Assembly (NCBI RefSeq): GCF_030052815.1
Contig: NC_079510.1
Span: 26,534,823-26,598,822, forward strand
Direction: 5' to 3'
Source: Hevea brasiliensis
Lineage: Eukaryota > Streptophyta > Magnoliopsida > Malpighiales > Euphorbiaceae
Length of the DNA stretch: 64,000 bases
In this document: positions 1 through 11,804 of the stretch, one piece after another
How positions within the stretch are numbered: the first letter of the stretch is position 1
How the letters are laid out: every line of letters starts with the position of its first letter
Program-made: the position numbers and the translations under genes
The notes under the pieces: generated by a model
What the model saw: the letters and a program-made list of their open reading frames with translations, nothing else
The model's database searches: none
Told to the model about the DNA's origin: nothing

Positions 1-2073
1 ACTTTAGGTCATTTTAGGCCATTTAGGTTCGGCCAGTTTTTGGACCCGAACTTGTGCAAGCTTTTTCACTTACTTATGGTCATTTCTGGGCTTGGGTGTC
101 TTCATAAGACTTGTAGATATAGGTCTTAACTATTCATGATCAAAATTTCAGGTCAATTGGACCTGTTTTGAGTGAGTTATGGCCTAAACACTAACTGCTG
201 CCCAAATGGTCTGTTTTCAGGCCTTAAATGCACTAATCCGGATTTGGTCACTTTTTAAGGTCAGTTTCTAGGTAGAATTTTGGCAACCTTTCTACATGAA
301 AGTTGGCCTATTTGGTGTCTAGTTTCACCCATATTGGCCTCATACCAATTGGGTTCACAGTTTGGCACTTATGGCCTAATTTAGTTGCTGCCTTCAATAC
401 ACAACCTGCACAAAGTTCATACACTCCCAATTTAATGTTCCTTCTCCTCCTCATTAGTACAATATTCAATCAACAACACTTCTATACATCTATTGTACAC
501 AATTCTAGCAACAATTCTGGGTAGAATGTTCAAGTGCACAATGCACACAATTCATCATTAAGTTCAACATTCGCTTCCACCAAAATTCAACATACTTCAA
601 TGTCAATATTACACATACACTTCAACATTTTCATACTTCAATGTCACTTACACTTGCTGCCAAAAAAATTTTAACATATATATATAAAATTAATCATCAC
701 ATACACATGCTATTAGGGGTCACAAACATGGCAGTTCGCTCAAGGCATCAAGGTTCCATTTCACACCCTTAATTTAAACACTACATGCACATACTTAAAT
801 ACAAACTTACTACAACTTTCATTTGAATTAATCAACCTTCATTTTCATTCATTAGAAGTAAAAATAACTCAAGCTCAACAAGGGTTCATGGCTGCCCAAA
901 ATGAAGCAGCAACACAAATCTCCAATAATTGTTTCAAAACATAATTTAAATTTCTCAATTTCAATCAATTCAAGTCCTATCACTTCCCATACATATACCC
1001 ATATCAAACATCATCTTTAAACTCATCTACATCATTTAAACACATCAAAATCCCATGAATGTCTTGGCTGCCAAAATGAAGGGCTCACCAAATATACATT
1101 AATTTACTCAATTTCTTCACAAATCAACTCACCCAAAGCTCAAAACAAGATCTAATGAAAGAAAATAGGGAGATTAAGCACTAAGCTCAACTTGGGCTTG
1201 ATTAAACTTCACCAAAACTCCTCTTTCTTGCTTCCTACATGCTGCCCATGATGTGTAGACCAAGTTTAATGAAGATACTTGCATGGAATCATGGCTTGAT
1301 CAATGGTGCATGAAGGCTTGTATATGGGGCAGCCATGGATGAAGCTTGGAGAAATTTCAATTCGGCAAAGAAAAATAATGAGGAAGAAGATGAATAGTGG
1401 AAAAATCTGTCCTAGTGGTCCTTATATACTCCACTAATGCCCCACTAATCACAATTAAAAATTACATTAATTCATGATTTCCTTTAATTGCAATTATGCC
1501 CTCCAATTCCCTTAAATTACATGTTATCTTGAATTTCATTTTTCATGGGATTTTTAAAATATAATACCACTTATTTTTCATGGACATTTAAGTCAAAAGT
1601 CAACTCTAGGTGTCAATTGACCAAAATGCCCCTCTTCGGGTCAAGTTCGGACTTTTCTCAGAATAATCGATTTACTCCTTGATCACTATTTCTTTAATTT
1701 TTATTTTTTTCGTTTATACTAACTTTCTAATTTTTCTTTGACATTTTCAATGTCAATTACACCTCAGTAAACCTTTGATTATGTCCCGAAAATATTTCTC
1801 GGGGTTTCCTCACGTCCAGGGTTAGTCAACGATCCTCGCCGTAACTTCCCGGTGCGGTCACCCATCGCTACGGGTTTGGCCCGTTTAACTTATTCACATT
1901 TTCTCTCTTTCATTTTTATTTGATTTTTCTTGTATTTTCTTTTTATTTATTTCATCATTATATGTCTGTTCACTATCACCGAAGTGTAGGTCCAGACATC
2001 CTGACTTGCCTGGATTGTTATTTGGCCACTAGAGTAATAGAATGTACAGAACACATACAGTGGGGATGTTACA
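1..2073 (-). repeat. A1: partial A-family gypsy LTR, minus strand, runs off the left edge
   Basis: This is the first ~2.07 kb of a long LTR whose TG start (TGTAACATCC, read on minus) is at 2073. The remainder lies outside the window. It aligns on the opposite strand with the start of the solo LTR at 3480-~5360: shared blocks include the start, the GATGGGTGACC block (1844-1866) and the GACC/AGGTCA-rich middle. It sits inside the gag start of a minus-strand B element (2074-2282). The candidate target duplication is ATGAT (2074-2078), but the other side is not visible. No coding potential is seen; the short ORFs here have no recognisable domain. Confidence 0.85.
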
Positions 2074-2282
2074 ATGATCCCCTTCTTCCATTTCACTTCG
2101 CAGAGATTATCTACTCCCTGACAACCAACAGAAGGAGGATTATCCCCATTAGTTCACATTCATGATGTAAATGCATCATATGTATCAATTAATAACACTT
2201 GAGCAGTTGTACTAATCAAAGAAATATTTCAAATTCATAGTCAAAACTCATTTCAAAACATAGCTCTGATACCACTAAAACA
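2074..2282 (-). pseudogene. B2: leader and first six gag codons of a minus-strand Tekay-like element
   Basis: Read on minus, this starts right after the B2 5' LTR, carries the primer binding site, and reaches an ATG at 2091-2089 followed by codons M-E-E-G-D-H, where the A1 LTR interrupts it. The B1 copy (12462-12670) has the same order and starts its gag with the same residues (ATG at 12653), which fixes the identity. The rest of B2 gag-pol and its 3' LTR must lie to the left of the window, beyond A1. Confidence 0.85.
2263..2274 (-). promoter_or_regulatory. Primer binding site of B2 (initiator-Met tRNA type)
   Basis: On minus the sequence is TGGTATCAGAGC, the usual complement to the 3' end of plant initiator tRNA-Met. 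It lies 8 bp inside the end of the B2 LTR (2283). It marks the start of minus-strand DNA synthesis and sets the element's orientation. Confidence 0.85.
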
Positions 2283-3479
2283 TGTTACACCTTACCCCTC
2301 TGTAAGGCATAATATGATCTCGTAGTATACCTAATAAATTACTGAACTTCGCCTACAGATAACCCATTAAATACACTACAAAGAATTTTAAATAAATTCA
2401 ATTCATTTTAAGATGTAAAGTGATGTTAAATCATTATTAAAAAGCCATTAATTGGAGTTTAGGTTATGAGTTAAATTTTTAATTAATTCATTATTTTTGT
2501 AAATTTTACAAAAATTTCAGTAGAGTGCCGGCTGTAATTTGAGAAAACAGTTCTTCAAAAACCTATTAAAAACACTCCCAATAAAGTTCTCAACCACAAC
2601 TCCAATTAATCTCAACAATCCAACTCATTTCAATCAACACAATGCAACACATTTTTAATAAATCTCATGATCATTAATTTTAACTCAATTTACATATAAA
2701 AGTCTCAATCTACAAAAAAGAAAACCAAAAATAATATCATTACAAACTTTACTGTACAATTGCTCAACTAGTTCAATAGATACATATGAACAAAATTTAC
2801 ATAAAAAAAGGTACAAGGGTATAATATTATACCCATAAAAAGTCCTCAAAAGGTGTTTCTTTGCCACTATAACAGCTCACTCTGCTGCTTTATCCTTTCT
2901 CCTATATGCGATAGTAATAAAAAGCCATCGTTGAGCAATTTTACTCAGTGGTGCATAATAAAAATTTTAAAGTTGCTGAAAATAAAAGCATTCATCGATA
3001 AACAGAAATTTAAAATAATTTATAAATCATAGTATTGCCAATTAATAACACAACTTAGGTCATGACACAAAATTTCCAAACATTCTCGTGTTGTACACCA
3101 CGACAAAGCAATCAAAACCCCACCAATCGAAATCAATAAGGGAGGTGGCTAGCTAGCTATATGAGTACTCATCCAATCTCAACCTCAGACTGGCAAGCCA
3201 GAGAGGGAGGAACATAGTCAATCTCAACCCCTTAAATGGAGGAGGAACACAATGATATTGCCATGCTAATTATGAATCCAAAACCAATTTCAAAATCATA
3301 TTGTTCAAACATTTCATGCAAAGCACTAAGCATTTTTCATTCCAAATTTTTATTTGTAAAATAGGCAACACAACATTTCTCAAAGCCATAATAAGCACAA
3401 ATTGTTCACCATACATATTCAAATAAAATTTTCAAGTAGCAAACAAGAAGTCAAAAATTATTGTGCACGAACCTCTTAT
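2283..3479 (-). repeat. B2 5' LTR, distal (3') part
   Basis: This is the end of the B2 5' LTR on the minus strand. It ends TGT...ACA next to the primer site at 2263-2274. It is collinear with the last ~1.2 kb of the B1 5' LTR (11265-12461), including the GTACTCAT and TTGTCGTGGTGTACAACA blocks. It is separated from the first part of the LTR (7062-8949) by the A2 solo LTR. Bases 3475-3479 (CTTAT) are the left copy of the A2 target duplication. Confidence 0.88.
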
Positions 3480-5854
3480 TGTAACATCCTCCCTGTATGT
3501 AGTCTGTACATTTTGTGGCTTCGGTGACTTAATGTTAGTCCGGGCTAGTCAGGATGTCTGGAACTACAATTCAGTAATAGTAAATAGGTATAAAATGATG
3601 AAATAAATTAAAATAAAATACAAGAAAAATTTAAGAAAAATAAAAGAGAGAAAATGTAACTAGGTTAAACGAGTCAGCACCGCAACGATGGGTGACCACA
3701 TCGGGAAGTTATGCCGCAGGCAATAACCTACCCCAGGACTGCAAGGGACCCTCGAAAATAATTTAAGAGCAATAATTAAAAGCCAAATGAGGTGCAATTG
3801 ACATTATAAATGTCAAAGAAAATTAATAAATTAGTACAAAGAAAAGTAAAAAATCAAGAAACCGATAAAAATCGGTGTTACCGAAAAATCGAGAATACAA
3901 CTCGAAGAGGGGCATTTTGGTCAATTGACACCTAGATGTACTTTTTGACCTCAATGTCCATTAAAAATAAGTGATATTACACTTTTAAAATGTCATGAAA
4001 AATTAAAATGTGGTACATTATATTAATAGTGAAAGAAATGAGGCATAAAATGTAAATTGTGAAACTTTAAATCATTAAACATTAAATTATTGTTTAGTGC
4101 TCCACTAACCTTAAAATATGGGACATATAAAAGCTGAATTGGGCAGAATTTAATCATCTTCAACCTTCCACAAAACCAGCTAAAACTCTCACCATGGAAG
4201 AACTCCATAGCCGACCATGGAAGGACCACCATGCAATTATGTTCTAGCCATCCTTTCTCACTAGTGTCTTCATTAAAGCTTATACACTCAACTTGAGGAA
4301 GCTATTTCCAACAAAAAGGAAAGGATTTAGTGAGTTTTTAGCAAGCTCCAAAAGAAGTAAGTGTCCAATTCCTTCTCCTTCCTTTAGTAAAAATGGTGTT
4401 TAGGTTGAGGAATATTGTTTGGTGAAGAGACTTTGTTGAATTGTTGAGTAAGTGGATGGAGCCATTTTCGGCAGCCATGAAAGCTTGATTTGTTTGAGTT
4501 TTTCTTACCTCTAATAGATGGGAATTAAGATTGATTGACTCAAATTGAAGTTGTAGCAAGTTAATGCCCTGTATGTGTATGTTAGTGCTTGAATTTAGGG
4601 GTTTAAAAGGGGACTTTGATACCTTAGTAAACTGCCATGTTTGGCAGCCTTTAACATCATGAAATTGTGTGTGAATTTATGAAATTTATTGATGAATTAT
4701 GATGGTGTTGAATTGGGGGCAGTATGTGTAATTACCATGGAAGTGTATGTGTAATTTAGGTGTTGATGTATACTGAATTTGGGTTGAATTAAATGCTAAA
4801 CATTAACGGTGTATGGTGCGCATTGAGCACTTAAGTGTTCTGCCCAAATTACTTTGCTGGAATTGTGTTAAATATATACAGAAGTGCCATGAGTGAATAT
4901 TGAAGTATAGGGAGGAGGAGAATTTTCAAATTGGGAGTGTGATTTTCATGTGCAGGTTGTGTATTGTTGGCAGTTCCTAAATTAGGTTATAAGTGCAAAA
5001 TGGTGACCCCAATTAGTATGAGGCCAATTGAAGGTGAAACTAGACATAAAATAGGCCAACTTTCATGTAGAAATGATACCAAAATTATGTTCAAAAACTG
5101 ACCTTAAAACTGACCTAATCCGGATTGCAACTTTGAGAACCCAGAATTTGACCATATGAACAGTAGCCATTCAATTGGTCATAACTCACTCAAAACAGGT
5201 CCAAATGACCTGAAATTTATACTAATGGAAAGCTTAGGCATAGAGCTATAACTCTTATGAAGACACCAAAGCCTAGAAATGACCAGAACCAAGTCAAATT
5301 TCTTGCCCAAGTTAGGGTACTAAATCTGCCATAATTGAATTTGACCTAAAAATGACCTAAAATTGCATTGAAAATGCAATCTGTCCAGCTTTAGTAAATT
5401 GACCATATCTTGGTCTATACAACTCAGAATGACATGAAATCAGTGGCGAAAATTCAATAAGACATAGACCTATAAATTTGCTTCTTTGACCAGAAACTAA
5501 AAAACAAGAAAAATAGAACATTTAGCTAGATCAATCTAGCATACCAAAATTGAAAATTTGACATTATCATGCAATAAGTCTTAGAAATAAAAATGGCAAT
5601 AAATGCCAACTTTTAATAATTGTAAATTGTACTATATTGGCATCATAATGAAATGCAAATTGTGACATGTTGATATTAGAATCAACCTATCCATGATGTA
5701 TAAAAAAGGTCAACGTTTTTGCTGACCAATGAAAAGCATAATGACCTATGAACCAAAAAAAATAAAGAATTAAATATTGAAGTTTGTAAATGCCCTAGTA
5801 TTGCCTAGTTGACTAGTTTGGATAGGTTGGCATGCCAATAGGTACTGACAGTTG

Positions 5855-5990
5855 TACGGATTTTAATAGCCTATGACTATACGGATTATGTTTTTAATAT
5901 CCTATGGCTATACGGATTATGTTTTTAATAGCCTATGGCTATACGGATTTTAATATCCTATTGCTATACGGATTATGTTATTATACTCGG
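5855..5990 (+). repeat. Tandem repeat of 25/31-bp units in the A2 LTR
   Basis: The string TACGGATT recurs at 5855, 5880, 5911, 5942 and 5967, giving spacings of 25, 31, 31 and 25 bp. The longer unit carries an extra TATGTT-like hexamer. The units share TAATA(G/T)CCTATGGCTA. It is non-coding and internal to the LTR. Confidence 0.85.
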
Positions 5991-6438
5991 CTAATTGCCT
6001 AATTGATTACATGGCTTCTTAGCCCCACTGTTTGCACACCGGGAGATACTTTGTAACCGATGGTGTGACGGCCCGAGGTACTAGGTACCTAGTGCTATTT
6101 TAACCATTTATCCAGTCTGGTTAGTGTATAGGCTACACGGGCAGTTGATTTAAGTATTATTAAATTCAAACAGTTAAATTAAGTTTATTAACATACAGTA
6201 TAACTAAAGTATGCAAAAATAAAATTTTAGTAAATAAAAGTAAAAACGGTAATAAAAGAATAATCTTATTAAAGATTACAAAAAAACTAATCTGTAACGA
6301 ATGTTGACATGAACAGTGTGAAATTAAAAATCTTACTACAGATCACTGAAATCTTAGTCTATAAAGATACTGACACAAAAATTGCATAAGTAATTATTTA
6401 TTTTATTTTAGAATATTTTTCTTTAATAATTGGCACCA

Positions 6439-6456
6439 CTAAGCAGAATTGCTTAG
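6439..6456 (+). promoter_or_regulatory. Hairpin conserved in position among the LTR families
   Basis: CTAAGCA and TGCTTAG form a perfect 7-bp stem around a GAAT loop, preceded by CACCA and followed by GCG. The same position in E1 has the same stem with a TCAT loop, and in B1 a different stem (CTGAGTAT/ATACTCAG) also followed by GCG. The role is unknown; RNA 3'-end formation or packaging would be guesses. Confidence 0.6.
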
Positions 6457-7061
6457 CGCATTGCTTTTGTAGCGCGTAGGTATTGGAGACATAACTGATA
6501 AGCCCAGTCGACCTACGACAGGGTGAGACATTAGATATGCATAGGAGTCCAGAGTCATCTGTACTACATTGCATGGTAGGACCTTAGGTGCATTTTGTAC
6601 TATGTATTTTGTACAATTTTTTAGACCTTGCCACTTACTTGTAAAATCATGAATTATGTACTATTTGTATATGTTGTAATTAAATAATATTGAGTATCTC
6701 TTCATGTATTTGAAAATTTTATGGGCTATATAAGACTATGAGATTAATGTGAATGTGATGAAATATTGAGAAATATTGAATGTGAATAAATGGGATTATT
6801 ATATTGAATTGTTTTTAACAAATATAGAAGGACTATTTGTCCGAAATACAGACGGCACTTTGCTAGATTTATGTTAAAAATTGTGCAACACCGATTTTAT
6901 TAACATATAAAATAATAAAAAATCATGATGTGAATTTCACACAACGGGTTCTTAAACCCAATTGAGTATTCAGAAAATAAGATAATCACAGACTAGGTGC
7001 TCTAGAACGCTATGTGGCACGCCTTGCTTGGCTACACTATAAACGGGTGAGGGGTATTACA

Positions 7062-8949
7062 CTTATATTAGCCTTGACTTAGTCCACACTTCTCCCTTCC
7101 TTAGAGGGCTCCTTTTCAACTGAAATACGTAATTTAAAGTGTTTCAATACTCATTCCCAATTATTTCTTACAATAATTCTAACAATTAAATTTTCATTTA
7201 AAATTTACTTATAAGGTCTTCTAAGTTGAGTTCTTTGTATTTAAGATTATGGGGTTACTATTCATTTGACTAATTAGGTAAAATGTTGACTTTCTCATAC
7301 TTAATAGATATACTAGTTCTAATTAAACCCACATACCACATTTTGGGTCACATTTGTGTTAGCATTGATTGCCAATTGAAATTCAAAATCTCCTAAGAGA
7401 AATTGCAAATTTTTAGTTTTTGTCTCTAAGATTTACTGTTCCATTAGACCAATCTATAGTGTAACTTTAGCCAACTTTCCTTTGCCAAAGTTGTTCCTTA
7501 ATGTGTCTTGGAGATTGTTGCTAAAGCAGATTTTAGGTCCACTTGGAGTGAGTTCTAGGGCAAGGTTTCTACATGAAAATTGTTGCATTATGACCTTATT
7601 TTCATTCCCAATTGGCCTCACACCAATTGGAGTTATAGAATTCAACTTATAGCCTTCTAAGTGAACGGGGGTCAAGCTATCTAGAATTCAACCTTACCAC
7701 ATTCATTCCCAATCTCAATTCCAATCATCAATTCACAATCATATGTACACCAATTGACCAAAATTGAGCACCAAAACATCAATTGGTAAAAAATTCTAAA
7801 AATCCCCAAATTTTTCTGAAAACCGTAATCTCCAAGAACCCTAGTTTTCCCAATTGCCTAATTCATGCAATTTCACTTCACTACTTATGTCCAACACCTC
7901 ATAACACTTCATAAAACATGTTTAATTGAAATCAAACTCATCAAACCCATCACCCTCACAAGCTAGCCAAATTTTTCTTTTAAAAATTCAAACATGATTT
8001 CCTCCATTTCTAATGCTAACTCATCTTAATTAGACTTAATTTTGAGAAAACTAAAGTAATTAAGCTTAAACATAAACTTACCTTAAGTAAAGCTTTTCCC
8101 AACTTTAATCTCTTCAAATTTCTTTCTCCCAATCTTTTTCTTGGATTTTAATTTGAGGGTTTCTATAAGTTTTATAAGAGATATATGGGATAAAATCAAG
8201 CTTTGGAAGCTTGAATTGTATTGTTAATGGAGGAAAGTTGAGAGAATTTTAGAGAGAGAGAGAGGGCGGCAAGTGAAGGTGGAAGAAGACCAAATTTTTT
8301 TTTTCTATTTAATCCTTTATATACTTATCCAAAAAATAACTTAATTAAATTATAATATGTATTATGTCATGCTTACATAGTTGTGATGTCATAATTCTTT
8401 TTAAATTTGAAATTTTCCTTTTCTTTTTCTTTTTCTTTGACACACCTCTTCACTTTTAATCCATCTTTCTTAATTTTAATTTCCTATATTTTAATGGACA
8501 TTTAGGTCAAAAGTCATCTTTGAGGGTGAATTGACCATATTGCCCCTCATTAGTCTGATCAGTTTTTCCAATAGCACTAGATTACTTCTTAAACTCTGAT
8601 TCAATTATTCAAGCTTATTCTCAATTCCTTTCTGTGGTTTTCAAATTTCCACTAGCTTTGCAATTATCCCTAGACCTGGGGTGTCATAGGGTCCCGCATG
8701 AAAGATGGTTAGCAACCGAGCTAGCAGTCACTTCCCGATTCGATCACCCATCACTATGACCTCGACTCATTTAACCCATAATGTTTTGTTTTCTTCCTTT
8801 CCATTTTACCTTCATGTAATTGCTATTAATTTTTATTCAAGGTTTTTCTAAATGACTTAAATATGATTTTAAATCCCTTGACTGTTCGTATCAACACTAG
8901 TCACCAGAACAGTGGAATGTACGAAACTAATAAATATAGGGGTGTTGCA
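7062..8949 (-). repeat. B2 5' LTR, proximal (5') part
   Basis: This is the minus-strand LTR start at 8949 (TGCAACACCCC, one C-for-T change from the B consensus TGTAACACCCC) running left to the A2 insertion. It is collinear with the first ~2 kb of the B1 LTR. With 2283-3479 it makes a ~3.08-kb LTR. It contains the GATGGGTGATC...CGGGAAGT block at 8730-8752. Right of it, C's reverse transcriptase begins at once (8950), so B2 inserted into that gene. The expected 5-bp duplication would start TAAAT, with the partner outside the window. Confidence 0.88.
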
Positions 8950-9047
8950 TAAATAAAGTGACAGTGAAGAATAAGTATCCATTTCTCAGAATTGTTTATC
9001 TATTTGATCAATTGAAGGGAGCAGGTGTATTTTGCAAAAGTGATCTC
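8950..9047 (+). pseudogene. C: fragment of gypsy reverse transcriptase (first piece)
   Basis: Ninety-eight bases encode an RT segment that aligns with the E1 region beginning [10 protein letters not shown] and ending FSKIDL. Here it reads with changes, such as K-S-D-L at the end. It is bounded on the left by the B2 LTR start and on the right by B1. The same gene resumes at 20434 after B1, and the last five bases (ATCTC, 9043-9047) are duplicated there. C is the oldest plus-strand host in this window. Confidence 0.88.
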
Positions 9048-9244
9048 TGTAACACCCCTATTTACATAACCTGGTATATTTCACTATTCCGGTGACCGAT
9101 GTCGGTCTGGATAATTAAGGGGATTAGAACCATACTTAAGACAACTAGATAAGCCCTGAACACAAATAATTAGTAATTGCCAATTAGTTAAGTATAAATA
9201 AGAAAAACAGAACATAAGAAGTTAAATGAGCCGAGAGTCACAGT

Positions 9245-9267
9245 GATGGGTGACCTTCTCGGGGATG
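9245..9267 (+). promoter_or_regulatory. 5S rRNA Box C-like block in the B1 5' LTR
   Basis: GATGGGTGACC followed by a CGGGGAT-type segment, 197 bp from the LTR start. Equivalent blocks occur at nearly the same distance in the A1, A2, B2, B3, C and both E1 LTRs, and in degraded form in A3. From memory, plant 5S rRNA genes have GGATGGGTGACC plus CGGGAAGT in the 3' part of the internal promoter. No other 5S promoter boxes were recognised here. Confidence 0.55.
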
Positions 9268-11804
9268 ACTGCGAGGTCGATTTAAACTCAAATTTCGAAC
9301 TGTAAAATGTGACACCGCGGTCCTTAAGACCATTGCGAACACAGTGGAAAAGAGAAAATCACGAAAAAGAATTGTTAAGCAGGTCAAATAATTAGGTCAG
9401 GGATCCAGAAGAAATATTAAATTATTTACCAATCGGATCGAACTAGCGAAGGGCAATTTGGTCAATTGACCCCTAGAGCTGATTCCTGACCTGACTGTCA
9501 AATAAAATCGGAGAAAAGAAAATTTGGGGATCAGAAATTAAATTAAAGAAATAATGGAAAAACAAATGTAAAAGAGAAAAAGAAAAGAAAACTTTATTTA
9601 CATCATGCTTACATCATTAGGTGACATCATGAATGATGTCAAAATTAAAATTATTTTACCCAAATTTTTGACTAAGTCAATTATGGCATAAATGAAGATA
9701 AAAACAAAATTAAAAAGGCAAATTTTTTTGCTTCTTCTTCTCCAAATTTTCGCAGCTCTCTCTATCCCATTTTTCTTTCACCAAAAACCTCCATTAAAGC
9801 ATGCTTTAAGCTTGCTTTCAACCACTTAAGCCCACTTTGACCCCAAACTAATCCATAAAAACTTGTTAGATCAACTTGAGGAAGCTTTAGAAGAAGGAAA
9901 GAACAGAAGAAAAGGAAGAAAGTGAAGAGTTGAACTTCAAAGTTAAGGTTAGTGGTTTAAATTGAAAATTTATTGTTTAATATTTGTGTTCTTACTGAAA
10001 GTAACTTATAAATTAACTTAAAGTTAAAAGAAAATAATTGTTGAGGGACCAAAGGGAAATTCTTCCAGCCTTAGTTAGGGTTTGAAATGGGTGAATTTGA
10101 TGCAATTGAATGGTTGCTTCGGTTGAATTAAGTATGTAAACTATGGATAGATGTTTAGAATGCATTAAGTTTGAATTTTATGAGTTAGGGTTTTTGGCAT
10201 CTAGGGTGTTGAAGACAAAAATGTGAGAAATTGTGAAATGGTGTGTTTGACCTTGTTTGAGATGGAAAATGGTCATTTGTGACCAATTAAGATGTGTTGG
10301 AATTGAGTTTAAATTCACATTGAAAATGGTCATGCTGCAGGCAGGATGACCAAGGTCTATTTCAGGGACCAAAACTGAAAATTTACAAGTCCAATTGGTA
10401 TGAGACCAATTGGGAATGAAAATAAACACAAAATGGAACATTTTTCATTTAAGAATCATGCCCAAAAAGTGGCCAAAACTTAGTGAACAAATTGACCAAA
10501 TCCGGAATTAGCAATCTGACCTATACAAAAATGACTAAATGAATAGTGTTTGTTTATTTGGCCATAACTTGGGCTAGGCAGGTCCAAATGACCTGGCATT
10601 TTACCAGTGGAAAGTTGAGATATAGACCTAAAACTTTCATGAAGAACACAAACCCAAATTATGCCCTTAACCAAGTCATTTGGCCACCCAAAATTAGTGA
10701 CCTAAAACTGCCAGAACCAGTTTGGTGCCTAGAAATCTGGGTTAAGTCTAATCCGGCAGCCATGATTCAAATGGCTATAACTTGAGCTACAAAACTCCAA
10801 ATGGAGTGATTCAAAAAGGAGAATAAATTTAAGACATTAAGGGACAATTTCTATGAAGAAACCATAGCCCAATTCTAACAACAAAATGACCAATGAAACA
10901 ATGCAACCTAAGACATCAAAACTGAAAATTTGTAATTTTGCCTAAAAGACTTAAGTTTTGATAAAATGACCAAAACCAACAAGTTTGGTAACCAAAATGT
11001 GGTATGTGGGTGAATTTGGATTTTCCATACCTATTAAGCCGTAGAAAGTCAATAAATTGACTTAAATAGTACTATGAATAGTAACCTCAACATGAAATTT
11101 GCAAGAATGTAAGTTTAAACATATTGGAATTAGTTATTAGAATTGTTATGAAGTAAAGATACTGAAACACTATAAATTTTGTGTTTCAGCTAAAAAAGAC
11201 TTGGAAAGTCTGAGAGACTGAGTCAAGGCCTAGAGGCGACTCACATCAGGTTTGTACACATTAAACTCTATTTCAGCATTTTATCCTTGAAAAAATTGAT
11301 TTAGTACGCATTATGAGTTCAAGAACTTTTCTGTTGCCATTTTGTGATGAAATTGTAACTTTGGAAATTGATTTGATTTTTGTATGCAATATTTGAATAA
11401 AATGTTTGAAATGGGTTTTTGATTCACACTTAGCATGACAGTGCCTTATTACTCCTCCTCCATTTATGGGGTTGAGATCGATTATTTTTCTCCCTCTCTG
11501 GTTTACCAGTTGAGGTGGTAGATCGGATGAGTACTCATTAGCTATCTAGCCACCTCCCTCATTGATTTCGATTAATGGGGCTGTAGATTGCTTTGTCGTG
11601 GTGTACAACACGGCATTGATAGGAAATTTTGTGTCATGGCTTAAGTTGTGTATGAATTGACAACACTGTGTTTATTAAATTATTTGACCCAAAATTGTGC
11701 TATAATGATTTTCGATAATTTGTGAAATGTAATTGTGCAATATTTAAATTGTGTTTTGTCAATGAATGTTTTATATACTACATTTTAATTTTTATTGTGC
11801 ATCA

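Larger units (their letters stand above)
3480..7061 (+). mobile_element. A2: solo LTR of the A family, plus strand, with perfect target duplication
   Basis: The 3,582-bp LTR begins TGTAACATCC and ends GGGGTATTACA. It is flanked by identical 5-bp duplications CTTAT (3475-3479 and 7062-7066). No internal region is present, so it is the product of LTR-LTR recombination. Removing it rejoins the two halves of the B2 LTR collinearly with the B1 LTR. Internal landmarks are the GATGGGTGACC block at 3687-3709, a roughly 200-bp repeated module around 5058, 5249 and 5474, a 25/31-bp tandem repeat at 5855-5990, and a 7-bp-stem hairpin at 6439-6456. Its 3' half resembles the E LTRs more than the B LTRs. 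No ORF in it looks real. Confidence 0.95.

Noticed and set aside
1920..2165. 81-codon plus-strand ORF near the left end
   Set aside because: It crosses the A1 LTR start and the B2 leader, both read antisense. No protein features.
9043..9050. Alternative B1 start at TGATCTCTGTA, because the same string follows the polypurine tract at 17341
   Set aside because: The host RT has ATCTC at this place on its own, and ATCTC is repeated directly after the 3' LTR, so the five bases are the target duplication and the LTR begins at 9048.
10178..10441. Minus-strand ORF in the B1 LTR repeated at 18177 and, in the B3 LTR, on plus at 57598
   Set aside because: It is the same LTR antisense segment in several copies. 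It is short, has varying ends and shows no recognisable protein family.
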